DNA of 47,206 nt from Candidatus Berkelbacteria bacterium (GCA_026397175.1 JAPLVK010000011.1:1-47206); one strand, 5' to 3'. Shown: positions 8,065-15,129, counted from the first letter of the stretch. Translations and numbers: made by a program. The notes: generated by a model not told the origin, from the letters alone.

Positions 8065-8382
8065 ATGGAAATACCAAAGTTTGAAGATAAAACATTTGAC
8101 TGCAAGGTTTGCCAAAAAGAATTTAAATGGTCGGCAAGGGATCAGCAATATTATGCTAAAAAAGGGTTCAAAAAACAACCCCAAAAATGTAGCGAATGCC
8201 GGGAAAAATCTAACAAGCTTCGCGATGAGTCAATGTTCTATATTCACTGCGGGATTTGCGACAAGGACGGAGTTTCACTTTCCCCTCCACCCAAAGACCG
8301 AGTGGCAATTTGTGAGCAATGTTACAATAAACTGGTTAACGACTCTCTTGGTTTGAAGCAGGAAGTTGCTCCTTCAAGCTGA
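8065..8382 (+). CDS. Double zinc-ribbon protein
   Basis: The 105-residue product has two CxxC...CxxC units. The first (residues 1-50) reads FDCKVCQKEFKWSARDQQYYAKKG then KCSECREK and matches the probable zinc-ribbon domain found alone in many CPR and other bacteria. The second reads HCGICDKDG then ICEQCYN. The role is unknown; nucleic-acid or protein binding is usual for such folds. The last 47 bases overlap the 3' end of rpmB tail to tail, an unusually deep convergent overlap that leaves no room for terminators. Confidence 0.8.
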   Translation: MEIPKFEDKTFDCKVCQKEFKWSARDQQYYAKKGFKKQPQKCSECREKSNKLRDESMFYIHCGICDKDGVSLSPPPKDRVAICEQCYNKLVNDSLGLKQEVAPSS

Positions 8383-8569
8383 TTCCCTTTTTCTCAAGAG
8401 TTCTAAAGCAATTTTGACAAAACTTAACGCCCCATTTTTTTTGCAAATTAGGTTTAACAACCCTTTTTGTTTTATGCAAAGAATGCGGTCTGTTTAAAGA
8501 CATCGTGTCGCCTTTCCCGCAGAGATAGCATGCATTTTTTGATTTAAATCTGGTTTGAATGCTTGACAT
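8336..8569 (-). CDS. rpmB: 50S ribosomal protein L28
   Basis: The 77-residue bL28 has the core CYLCGKGDTMSLNRPHSLHK, then TKRVVKPNLQKKWG, and a second FCQNC pair. It is therefore a zinc-binding form with four cysteines. L28 binds 23S rRNA near the E site. The C-terminal tail (LKEQLPASNQESR) is encoded by DNA shared with the end of the convergent zinc-ribbon gene. Divergent promoters for rpmB and the M50 protease must lie in the 67 bases between 8570 and 8636. Confidence 0.93.
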   Translation of the reverse strand: MSSIQTRFKSKNACYLCGKGDTMSLNRPHSLHKTKRVVKPNLQKKWGVKFCQNCFRTLEKKGISLKEQLPASNQESR

Positions 8570-8636
8570 ATGTATATTTCCTCTGTAGTATATTTGAACT
8601 GAACAAATTCTAACAGAAAACTTTAATTAAATCAAC

Positions 8637-9239
8637 ATGGAAACTTCGACGGTCTTTGCGGTAATCATATCATTTATCGGTTTTTTTATTTGTCTATCTG
8701 TTCACGAAGCATCCCACGCGTTCGTTGCTTATAAACTTGGTGATCCGACATCGAAGGTTTTGGGTAGAATGACCTTAAATCCCTTGGCCCACATTGACCC
8801 AATCGGAACCGTTCTCGTACCGATATTTCTAATTTTAACCGGACTGCCTGCGTTTGGCTGGGCCAAACCGGTGATGGTGGACATTAGAAATTTTCAAAAA
8901 CCGTCTGTTGATAATTTTATGACTGCTCTGGCCGGACCGATTTCAAATCTTCTGTTTGCAATTTTACTGGCGTTTATTATCAGGTTATTTCCCGCTGTTT
9001 CATTTTTAGGACTTCTTGTTCAAATTAATGTAATTCTGGCCGTTTTTAATCTGTTGCCGATTCCGCCGTTAGACGGAAGCAAGGTCTGGCATTTGATTTT
9101 GCCGGATGAATCATATATCGCGCTCGAGCGGATGGGACCATTTATCTTAATTGCAATTTTGATTTTTTCTAACTCGTATGGCGGGTTTTTGTTTAATTTA
9201 ATCGGAACAATCTCGGATTTTATTTTAAAAATTATTTAA
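8637..9239 (+). CDS. Site-2-protease family (M50) membrane metalloprotease
   Basis: This 200-residue polytopic protein has the zinc-binding HEASH at residues 23-27 in the first membrane segment (ICLSVHEASHAFVAYKLGD). The distal M50 motif NLLPIPPLDGSKVW is at about residue 140. Conserved FGWAKPV and a GP-rich loop also match the YwhC/YugP-like S2P group without PDZ domains. It cleaves membrane-embedded substrates; the substrate is unknown. It is a single-gene unit between divergent rpmB and the small RNA candidate. Confidence 0.93.
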   Translation: METSTVFAVIISFIGFFICLSVHEASHAFVAYKLGDPTSKVLGRMTLNPLAHIDPIGTVLVPIFLILTGLPAFGWAKPVMVDIRNFQKPSVDNFMTALAGPISNLLFAILLAFIIRLFPAVSFLGLLVQINVILAVFNLLPIPPLDGSKVWHLILPDESYIALERMGPFILIAILIFSNSYGGFLFNLIGTISDFILKII

Positions 9240-9246
9240 CTCTTTG

Positions 9247-9255
9247 TGCTATAAT
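9247..9255 (+). promoter_or_regulatory. Extended -10 promoter of the RNA candidate
   Basis: TGCTATAAT is an exact extended -10 (TGn plus TATAAT) starting 8 bases after the M50 stop codon. No convincing -35 is present, which fits an extended -10 promoter. Seven bases downstream is G9262, the first base of the closing stem of the RNA candidate. Confidence 0.6.
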
Positions 9256-9261
9256 TAAATT

Positions 9262-9395
9262 GTCCCCGGATAAAATGATGCGGATTTGTTTCAACAATTT
9301 TTATTTTAAGGGAGAACAATATTTGGTCGAGTCGCGGCTCGATCGTGCGTTCACCCACCTCATACAAGAGGAACACATCCATCATTGCCGGGGAT
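9262..9395 (+). ncRNA. Candidate structured small RNA, 6S-like architecture
   Basis: About 134 nt with paired ends. GTCCCCGG (9262-9269) pairs with CCGGGGAT (9388-9395), with one pair G-U on this strand and C-A on the other, favouring plus. Inside, AATGATG/CATCATT and GGAT/ATCC extend a rod. A large bubble follows, with a small CCTC/GAGG hairpin on its 3' side and an apical TCGAG/CTCGA hairpin. This resembles the layout of 6S RNA (closing stem, bubble, apical stem), but I cannot confirm homology. No ORF fits. TTTTAATTT follows the last stem as a weak terminator. Confidence 0.45.
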
Positions 9396-9437
9396 TTTAA
9401 TTTGAAAATTTTGTTCAATAAGATAAGATGGGGGTAG

Positions 9438-9535
9438 TTTATTCCAGTGTCGGAGCATAGCACAGTTGGTAGTGCGCCGGGCTGGGGGTCCGGAGGTCGG
9501 CAGTTCAAGTCTGCCTGCTCCGACACTGGAATAAA
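9438..9535. repeat. 20-bp perfect inverted repeat enclosing tRNA-Pro
   Basis: TTTATTCCAGTGTCGGAGCA (9438-9457) and its exact reverse complement (9516-9535) flank the tRNA. Seven base pairs are the acceptor stem. The other 13 continue outward without a break, through the discriminator position. The transcript would form a 20-bp stem in place of the usual open acceptor end. Confidence 0.85.
9451..9523 (+). tRNA. tRNA-Pro (GGG anticodon)
   Basis: A 73-nt cloverleaf: acceptor CGGAGCA/TGCTCCG, D-stem GCAC/GTGC, anticodon stem CCGGG/TCCGG with loop CTGGGGG (anticodon GGG), T-stem GGCAG/CTGCC, discriminator A. CCA is not encoded; CAC follows. That contrasts with the four minus-strand tRNAs in this window, all of which encode CCA. 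The flanks form a long inverted repeat continuous with the acceptor stem, so processing of its ends may be unusual or it may have come from elsewhere. Confidence 0.9.
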
Positions 9536-9637
9536 TAGTTAACGCCGGGCTGACACTCGTACCCCTATTGTTTTATACTTAGGATAAAAATAAATCATCC
9601 CCAAATACACATTTAAACTAATTTTAGAAAACGATAC

Positions 9638-9672
9638 TTGCCCCACTTCTCTGCTTCGAAGTATAATAGTGG
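9638..9672 (+). promoter_or_regulatory. Promoter overlapped by palindromic operator, cassette 1
   Basis: TTGCCC (9638-9643), an 18-base spacer and TATAAT (9662-9667) form a promoter for the TrpR-like gene. A 30-bp palindrome (9643-9672), centred on TTCGAA with CCACT...AGTGG ends, covers the spacer and the -10. Eleven of 15 positions are symmetric. The layout fits self-repression by the encoded HTH protein. Confidence 0.6.
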
Positions 9673-9689
9673 TAAAATGAATATATAAT

Positions 9690-9971
9690 ATGGTAAAAAG
9701 AGGAATTGATTTTGAATCGAAAAAGTTACTGATCGAGTCACTAGAGAAATTAGAAAGTGATGAGTTTGTTGATTTTCTTGAGTCACTTTTATCATCAACG
9801 GAAATAAAAAATATCTCTCGCCGCACTATGGCAGCAAAAGTATTGTTTGAAAAACATACCTACGAAGATGTTGAGGAACTCATGGGAATGTCGCCTGGAA
9901 CTATCAACAAAATTCATTTCAAAACCAAAGGCAGTCCAGCTTTCCGTAAACTATTCGACACAAAACGCTAA
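9690..9971 (+). CDS. TrpR/YerC-family HTH regulator, cassette 1
   Basis: The 93-residue all-helical protein is of the Trp-repressor-like YerC/YecD family. The helix-turn-helix is at about residues 55-80 (YEDVEELMGMSPGTINKIHF), followed by KTKGSPAFRKLF. No tryptophan-binding role is implied, since YerC-type proteins are not known Trp sensors. The gene is bounded by related palindromes 17 bases before its ATG and 4 bases after its stop. A paralogue with the same arrangement is at 15203. ATG choice: an in-frame ATG without a clear Shine-Dalgarno. Confidence 0.85.
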   Translation: MVKRGIDFESKKLLIESLEKLESDEFVDFLESLLSSTEIKNISRRTMAAKVLFEKHTYEDVEELMGMSPGTINKIHFKTKGSPAFRKLFDTKR

Positions 9972-9975
9972 TTTT

Positions 9976-10005
9976 CCACTTCCATACTTCGAAGTATAGA
10001 AGTGG
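9976..10005. repeat. 30-bp palindrome downstream of cassette 1
   Basis: CCACTTCCATACTTC and its reverse complement meet at TTCGAA; 14 of 15 positions are symmetric. It starts 4 bases after the stop codon of the TrpR-like gene. The same arm, with TCTAGA at its centre, flanks the paralogous gene at 15165-15528. It may be an operator, a bidirectional terminator, or the end of a small element. Confidence 0.85.
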
Positions 10006-10150
10006 CAAGTTAAGTGGTGTAGGTAGGGTGTGCAGACAAAAGCCAAATAGTATGATACAATGAAGTTACATTTTAGTATAAAACAAGTAGCGTAGTCGAA
10101 CTATTTTTTTATACAATCTAAATGTAAACATATTAAATAAGGTATATATT

Positions 10151-10381
10151 ATGCAAAAAGGAAAAATCAAACGGTTGACGGATCGCGGATTTGGATTCAT
10201 CGAGATCGAAGGTCAAGAGAAAGATTTATTCTTTCATTCCAACGCGCTCGAAGGTGTAACCTTCGAAGAGTTAAAAGAAGGCGATGAAGTCCAGTTCGAA
10301 GTAGCTTCTGGTCCAAAAGGCGACAATGCAACAAATGTATCCAGAGTAGATGCAGGTGCGCCTGTAGCTGCAGCAGAATAA
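10151..10381 (+). CDS. Cold-shock domain protein
   Basis: The 76-residue CspA-family protein is a single OB fold with RNP1 GFGFIEIEG and RNP2-like DLFFHSNAL. It binds single-stranded RNA or DNA and melts mRNA structure. The short acidic/Ala tail (GAPVAAAE) is common in CPR copies. About 145 bases of untranslated leader precede it, usual for csp genes whose mRNA leader is regulatory. AAGG lies about 9 bases before the ATG. A strong terminator follows. Confidence 0.95.
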   Translation: MQKGKIKRLTDRGFGFIEIEGQEKDLFFHSNALEGVTFEELKEGDEVQFEVASGPKGDNATNVSRVDAGAPVAAAE

Positions 10382-10398
10382 GTAAAATTATTCTAAAC

Positions 10399-10441
10399 AA
10401 AAAACGCCTCGTCCGTATGGGAGAGGCGTTTTTTGTTTTTT
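10399..10441. terminator. Bidirectional terminator between csp and DUF5679 gene
   Basis: The stem AAAACGCCTC/GAGGCGTTTT has a 12-nt loop and T-tracts on both strands (TTTTTTGTTTTTTT on plus, TTTTTTGTTT on minus). It ends csp and the convergent DUF5679 gene. Confidence 0.85.
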
Positions 10442-10448
10442 TATAAAC

Positions 10449-10622
10449 TTACTCTGCTTTTTTGGTACCGAGGATTTTGAACATTTTTGTTCCACACTCG
10501 GTGCAGATACCTTTCATGGCTTTTCGGCCATTTTTCATCTCTACTTCTTCCGTATCCTTCATCTCTCTTTTTTCCTTACACTTCATGCAATGTCCGGTCT
10601 CGACTACTTTTGCTTCGTCCAC
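10449..10622 (-). CDS. DUF5679-like small zinc-knuckle protein
   Basis: This 57-residue gene is absent from the ORF track because it is short and starts with GTG. AAAGGAG lies 5 bases before the GTG. It has CMKCKEKREMKD near the N-terminus and ICTECGTKMFKILG near the C-terminus, with two CxxC pairs (12/15 and 40/43) around a basic NGRKAMKG stretch. This is the pattern of the DUF5679 family common in CPR. Function unknown. The plus-strand ORFs over this interval are shadows. Confidence 0.85.
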   Translation of the reverse strand: MDEAKVVETGHCMKCKEKREMKDTEEVEMKNGRKAMKGICTECGTKMFKILGTKKAE

Positions 10623-10734
10623 AATACTCCTTTGTTATTTGTTGCTACTTTTTAAGTATACACGCTCAAAAAAATCTATCAACTAAAAATTAAACCGATT
10701 GGACATCCAGATAAGTTTACTCGGACACTATAGC

Positions 10735-10815
10735 GAAATTAGGAATTATGAGCTAAGATTTAGACAATAATCCCATACAAAGAAATTATTAAAATCTTGG
10801 AATGGAAAATATTAT
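10735..10815 (+). pseudogene. Decayed copy of the ybaK upstream region and 5' end
   Basis: ATTATGAGCTAAGATT here matches ATTATAAGCTAAGATT just upstream of ybaK (14291). The following bases align with the start of ybaK, including an exact GAAATTATTAAA. Read in that frame they give I-I-P-Y-K-E-I-I-K-I-L-E against M-D-P-Y-Q-E-I-I-K-L-L-D, with ATA in place of ATG. Similarity fades after about 80 bases. Divergence of roughly 30 percent means it is old. It lies on the far side of the pRiA4b-unknown-PIF1 genes from the intact ybaK. Confidence 0.65.
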
Positions 10816-10934
10816 TGCACATTGGAAATTTCGGGGGTATCCCCAAAAAAATAAGGTAGATTTAGCAATAATAAACGATACTAGTAAGAGTTATCGAGGG
10901 GTTGGAAAATAATAAATATTCATGACGGAGATTT
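10816..10934. other. Intergenic leader of the pRiA4b gene
   Basis: AT-rich sequence with one small hairpin, GGGG-TAT-CCCC (about 10834-10844), followed on plus by AAAAAAA. ACGGAG lies 5 bases before the pRiA4b ATG as ribosome binding site. I see no further gene here. Confidence 0.5.
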
Positions 10935-11573
10935 ATGAAAAACGAAAAGAAAGTTATTCGGGGAATGCAGTTTAAAATTACTCTAAATGACAGTAAACCC
11001 AAAGTATGGCGTAGAATTGTGGTGCCAAGTGTTTATTCGTTTTTTGATTTACATTGTGCGATCAAAAACGCAATGGGTTGGTCTGATTGTCATTTACATG
11101 GTTTTTATATTGCCCCAAAAGGCACATCGGGTTTGATCATGATTAAATTTCCCGATCCAGATAATGATTATGGATATTTTGATAATGATGATTTAGACGA
11201 GAGAAAAGAAAAAATTGCTGACTATTTTGGCAAGCGAATCAAACAATGTCAATACACTTACGATTTTGGCGATAGCTGGGATCATACAATATTGTTTGAA
11301 AGAGAGTATGTAGCAGCCATCAGGGCGAAATATCCAATCTGTTTGGCTGGTGAAAATGCCTGCCCCATAGAAGATAGCGGTGGAACCGATGGCTATGAAG
11401 GGTTGACTAAAATTTTGAAAAATCCAAAGCACAAAGAGTATGATGAGATGTGTGAATGGCTGGGAATTGAAAGTGGAGAAGAAATTGATCCCACAGAGCT
11501 TGTTGTGTCCGATGTCTATTTTGAAAACCCGCGACAGTGTCAGAAAAATTGGGAAAAAGGTTGCAGAATTTAA
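10935..11573 (+). CDS. Plasmid pRiA4b ORF-3-like (IS1096 TnpR-type) protein
   Basis: The 212-residue protein opens with QFKITLNDSKPKVWRRIVVP and has FFDLHCAIKNAMGWSDCHLH, TYDFGDSWDHTILFE and a CLAGENACPIEDSGGTDGYE segment. These are hallmarks of the pRiA4b ORF-3 family (PF07929), also seen as a passenger gene of IS1096. The biochemical role is unknown and the family is common on mobile DNA. The next gene starts 50 bases later and the PIF1 helicase follows, so the three likely form one transcript of accessory origin. Confidence 0.88.
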   Translation: MKNEKKVIRGMQFKITLNDSKPKVWRRIVVPSVYSFFDLHCAIKNAMGWSDCHLHGFYIAPKGTSGLIMIKFPDPDNDYGYFDNDDLDERKEKIADYFGKRIKQCQYTYDFGDSWDHTILFEREYVAAIRAKYPICLAGENACPIEDSGGTDGYEGLTKILKNPKHKEYDEMCEWLGIESGEEIDPTELVVSDVYFENPRQCQKNWEKGCRI

Positions 11574-11623
11574 ATGGTCGTCAGATTGTCATAAATAAAA
11601 ACATAAATAAAAAAAAGGATATT

Positions 11624-12526
11624 ATGCAAAAAGGTACTGTTAAAAAATTAATAGAATATTTTTTTAAGAACCATTCGCATGAGATGATTTTCGCAATGAG
11701 AGATTTTTTTGGCGAGAACAACATTGGGCCTGGCGGAAATATAAACATTCAGAATAACCAAGAAGAAGGATTATTTATGGAATGGATTGTCTTTGATTAT
11801 CGTTTTCAAAATGGAAAAGGATTATTAGATAATTTTATTTCTGAAAATCCACTCGATATGTCAAAGAGCGAATTACGGATTTACGAGGACTTGCAAATAA
11901 ATAAGTATGGTTTTTTCGAGATCATTAGCGTCAAAAAAGATGAATATCTTGAGCTCGAGAGTTTGCAAAGCGGAAAAATATACAAAGTGCAGGAAAAGAT
12001 GGGAACCTACAACGCCGAACCCAAAACTACCCTTGTCTGCCGTGTTGGCAAAGTTGCTGATCACTGGGAGTTGATTGGCAGCGATCCAGTCGGTTTTCCC
12101 ATTCACTATACAGAGCGAGCGAAAAAATTAATGCGAGAAGATAAAGGTAAATATTCCCCAAAAGATATCCGTAAACTTTTAATTGACAAAAAAAACAATC
12201 CAAGTAAATTCGAGAAAAACTTACGAATGAAGGATGAGGATTTTATTAAAAAGCAAAACCAGATTAGGACTTCGCTCGAAAAACAGCTGATAAAATCCAA
12301 AAGCACTGCAAGCGTAGATGACATTCTGAAAATTGTCTATAGAGAGAAAAGGCATGACGATATATCTAAAATCGTCTCCCTACTCGGCAATAATAAAAAT
12401 GTGATAATGCAGAGTTTGCTCGATTTAGCATCTAGTGCTTGGAATTATTTTCCACACAAATCGCTTGGCGGTAAATCCCCAGCTGAAAAAGCCAAAGAAA
12501 TTTATGGAGATCAGAAGAAGATCTAA
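11624..12526 (+). CDS. Unrecognised protein between pRiA4b and PIF1 genes
   Basis: I set the start at 11624 because AAAGGA lies 5 bases before that ATG; the ORF track begins 29 codons earlier, overlapping pRiA4b. The product is 300 residues, soluble, with no membrane segment and no cysteine pair. The N-terminal half is mixed alpha/beta, with WIVFDYRFQNGKGLLDNFI and LVCRVGKVADHWELIGSDP. The C-terminal half is Lys-rich and helical, ending in SAWNYFPHKSLGGKSPAEKA. That last motif recalls the C-terminal tail of some transposases and of SEC-C/pRiA4b-linked proteins, but I cannot assign a family. Confidence 0.8.
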   Translation: MQKGTVKKLIEYFFKNHSHEMIFAMRDFFGENNIGPGGNINIQNNQEEGLFMEWIVFDYRFQNGKGLLDNFISENPLDMSKSELRIYEDLQINKYGFFEIISVKKDEYLELESLQSGKIYKVQEKMGTYNAEPKTTLVCRVGKVADHWELIGSDPVGFPIHYTERAKKLMREDKGKYSPKDIRKLLIDKKNNPSKFEKNLRMKDEDFIKKQNQIRTSLEKQLIKSKSTASVDDILKIVYREKRHDDISKIVSLLGNNKNVIMQSLLDLASSAWNYFPHKSLGGKSPAEKAKEIYGDQKKI

Positions 12527-12546
12527 AAAAATATACGGAAGGTATA

Positions 12547-14247
12547 ATGAATCAGACCCAAGCTCTCAAAATTTTAAAGACCGGAGCCAATGTATTCCTT
12601 ACGGGTGAGCCGGGAAGTGGCAAAACATATGCAATCAATCAGTATGTGGCATATTTACATTCCCATGGGATCGAGCCAGCGATTACGGCTTCGACCGGAA
12701 TCGCCGCCACGCATATCGGCGGGATGACAATACATTCTTGGAGTGGTATTGGAATAAAAAGCAAGTTGAGCAAGACCGATCTTAATAAGATTGCTACAAA
12801 CGATTATGTTAAAAAAAGAGTTGGGAAAGCCAAAATTTTGATAATTGATGAGATTTCGATGTTGCCACCCCAGACCCTGCAAATGGTTGATGCAATTTGC
12901 AAAGAAGTGAAGAAAAGTCCAGAGCCCTTTGGGGGCATACAAGTGGTTTTAGTCGGAGATTTTTTCCAGCTTCCCCCAGTTGTCAGAAAGTCATTTAATG
13001 AAGAGTCGCAAGAAAATCTATTTGAGGAAACGCCGGTTCGCTTCGCTTACGATGCTCCTGTATTCAAACAAGCAGAATTTGTTACGAGCTATATCACCGA
13101 GCAACATCGCCAAGACGATAAAGAGCTGGTTTCGGTCTTATCGAAAATCCGTAGTAACAGCTTTGACGAGCTATCACTTGGGCACATTAAAAAAAGAAAA
13201 ATTGATTCTCTAAAAGTTCCGGGCTATGCGCCCAAACTATATTCGCATAATGTTGATGTTGATATCGTAAATGATCGAATGCTAGCCAAGATTCCGGGGA
13301 ATGAACGATTATTTAAAATGGCAGCAAAGGGACACGAGGGGTTAATAAATGTAATGAAAAAGGGCTGTTTGTCGCCTGAAAATTTATATTTGAAAACCGG
13401 TGCCTCGGTCATGTTTACAAAAAATAATACTAAGGAGGGCTTTGTAAATGGAACGCTGGGGATAGTGGAGGGATTTAGTAAAGAGACAAAGCTGCCTATT
13501 GTTAAAATTCGAAATGGCCGCAAAATTAAGGTCTCGCCTGCGGACTGGACTGTTGAGGAAGATGGGAAAGTAAGGGGTAAACTGACACAGATTCCACTTC
13601 GCTTGGCTTGGGCCATCACCGTGCATAAAAGCCAAGGGATTTCTCTGGACGAAGCAGTTATTGACTTATCGAAGGTCTTCGAATTTGGTCAAGGTTATGT
13701 GGCGATTTCGCGGGTTAGGCGACTTTCCGGAATTTATATTCTTGGTTTCAATGACATGGCTTTTCGGGTTGATCCGGAAGTACTGCAAAAAGATAAGGAG
13801 TTTTTTGCTCAATCAACCGACGCCCAGACGGTGTATTCGCGTTTTTCGGAGAATGAATTCGAAAAAATGCGAAAGGACTTTATCGTTTTTTGCGATGGAG
13901 AACTGGATACATCGAGCGTTGTTTCGAAAGATCACGAGAAGAAACCGGCGACATACGACGAGACATTAAAATTATGGAAAGAGGGAAAGGATATTGCTCA
14001 AATCGCTAAAATTCGCAATTTAAGCGAGGGAACAATTTTAGGCCATGTCGCGAACTTGATTGAAAAAGGAAAAATAGATAGAGCTGATCTTGTGCGAGTT
14101 GTGCCGCCAAATCTTTCGCGAGATCTTTCAAAAATCCATGCCGCCTTCAAAAATCTCGGCACCGATAAATTATCACCGGTGTTTAATCATTTCCAAGGCA
14201 GATATTCATACGACGAACTAAAACTTGCTAGGATGATGATGGAATAA
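12547..14247 (+). CDS. PIF1-like ATP-dependent DNA helicase
   Basis: This 566-residue SF1B helicase has motif I GEPGSGKT (residues 20-27), motif Ia ASTGIAATHIGGMTIHSWSG, Walker B ILIIDEISML and motif III VLVGDFFQLPPV. The C-terminal UvrD-like motifs are ITVHKSQGISLD and GQGYVAISRV. After residue 460 there is an extra winged-helix/HTH region (LWKEGKDIAQIAKIRNLSEGTILGHVANLI) as in bacterial PIF1 and RecQ-associated helicase C-terminal domains. PIF1 enzymes unwind 5'-3', resolving G-quadruplexes and R-loops. GGAAGG lies before the ATG. It starts 20 bases after the preceding gene. Confidence 0.93.
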   Translation: MNQTQALKILKTGANVFLTGEPGSGKTYAINQYVAYLHSHGIEPAITASTGIAATHIGGMTIHSWSGIGIKSKLSKTDLNKIATNDYVKKRVGKAKILIIDEISMLPPQTLQMVDAICKEVKKSPEPFGGIQVVLVGDFFQLPPVVRKSFNEESQENLFEETPVRFAYDAPVFKQAEFVTSYITEQHRQDDKELVSVLSKIRSNSFDELSLGHIKKRKIDSLKVPGYAPKLYSHNVDVDIVNDRMLAKIPGNERLFKMAAKGHEGLINVMKKGCLSPENLYLKTGASVMFTKNNTKEGFVNGTLGIVEGFSKETKLPIVKIRNGRKIKVSPADWTVEEDGKVRGKLTQIPLRLAWAITVHKSQGISLDEAVIDLSKVFEFGQGYVAISRVRRLSGIYILGFNDMAFRVDPEVLQKDKEFFAQSTDAQTVYSRFSENEFEKMRKDFIVFCDGELDTSSVVSKDHEKKPATYDETLKLWKEGKDIAQIAKIRNLSEGTILGHVANLIEKGKIDRADLVRVVPPNLSRDLSKIHAAFKNLGTDKLSPVFNHFQGRYSYDELKLARMMME

Positions 14248-14312
14248 ATGACACCTGCGAGGTGTACATGCGTGTGTAGTAGAATCAGGCATTATAAGCT
14301 AAGATTAAAAAA

Positions 14313-14777
14313 ATGGATCCATATCAGGAAATTATTAAACTTTTAGACGAAAACCAAATTGATTATCAAAAAACCGAGCATGAGGCGGTTTACACTTGTG
14401 CACAAGCAGCGAAGGTTCGGGGCGTATCCGAGGACTCTGGTGCAAAGGCACTGCTTCTAAAGGCGGATGGAGAATTTATTTTGGCACTTTTGCAAGGCAA
14501 TAGGCGGCTTGACTCTAAAAAATTGAAAAAAACACTGCAAATAAAAAGTTTTAGATTTGCTTATCCAAATGAGGTCGAGGATACAATGCATTGTCAAATC
14601 GGTGCATGTTATCCATTTGGAAATATCGTGGATTTGCCGACTTATGCCGACATCTCACTTTCAAATATGGAAAGTATTAATTTTAACGCGGGCCATCACG
14701 AAAAATCAATACAGATGAAATGGAATGATTTTGAGAAAATCGCAAAACCAAAAATTATTAACATCGCACAAGAATAA
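14313..14777 (+). CDS. YbaK/EbsC-type aminoacyl-tRNA deacylase
   Basis: The 154-residue protein is a stand-alone YbaK/ProX editing domain with TEHEAVYTCAQAAKVRGV, AKALLLKADGEFILALLQG and the conserved QIGACYPFG (GxxPPFG-like) loop. The family hydrolyses mischarged aminoacyl-tRNA (for example Cys- or Ala-tRNA-Pro); the actual substrate here is unknown. A broken copy of its promoter region and first codons lies at 10735, beyond the PIF1 group. The next gene begins one base after its stop codon. Confidence 0.88.
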   Translation: MDPYQEIIKLLDENQIDYQKTEHEAVYTCAQAAKVRGVSEDSGAKALLLKADGEFILALLQGNRRLDSKKLKKTLQIKSFRFAYPNEVEDTMHCQIGACYPFGNIVDLPTYADISLSNMESINFNAGHHEKSIQMKWNDFEKIAKPKIINIAQE

Positions 14778-14778
14778 T

Positions 14779-15129
14779 ATGAAAAATAAAACCATTGCAG
14801 TTTTTCATATGATTGTTCTTTTAGCGGCTGTATTGTCGCCGGTTTGGATTGATTGGCAAATTATCGTTGTCGGCTACATAATCTACATTTTGCAGATAAT
14901 TATTTTTAAGGGCTGCGTTTTAACCTTTGCTCAATTCGGATCAGAAAATGGTCGGCCACACAGAAGATTCACGGCATATTATATTATCAAGACCTTCGGG
15001 ATAAAATCGATCACAGAAGAGCAACTCGGAATAAAACTTGATCGTTATCTTGCCCCAGCCGTTCCGATTGTGGCTATAATAATTCAAACCGTTTTTAGCT
15101 ATCAGCCATTTGTAAACATTTTTAAATGA
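14779..15129 (+). CDS. Small polytopic membrane protein, unknown
   Basis: Starting at the ATG right after the ybaK stop gives 116 residues; the longer ORF-track start overlaps ybaK and is less likely. There are three hydrophobic segments (about residues 5-23, 26-45 and 92-108) and a conserved-looking loop GCVLTFAQFGSENGRPHRRF. The pattern recalls small DUF2784-type proteins, but I am not sure. It is coupled to ybaK and precedes the second TrpR-like cassette. Confidence 0.65.
   Translation: MKNKTIAVFHMIVLLAAVLSPVWIDWQIIVVGYIIYILQIIIFKGCVLTFAQFGSENGRPHRRFTAYYIIKTFGIKSITEEQLGIKLDRYLAPAVPIVAIIIQTVFSYQPFVNIFK

Noticed and set aside
9236-9526. Minus-strand 96-codon ORF across the RNA candidate and tRNA-Pro
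   Set aside because: It reads through the tRNA (MSEQADLNCRPPDPQPG is a typical antisense-tRNA translation) and has no family resemblance.
10462-10693. Two plus-strand ORFs after the csp terminator
   Set aside because: They are shadows of the GTG-started DUF5679-like gene on the minus strand, which has a ribosome binding site and CxxC pairs.
12430-12520. Transposase assignment for the unknown 300-residue protein from its LGGKSPAEKA tail
   Set aside because: No DDE triad, HTH or other transposase motif is present in the rest of the protein; the tail alone is not enough.
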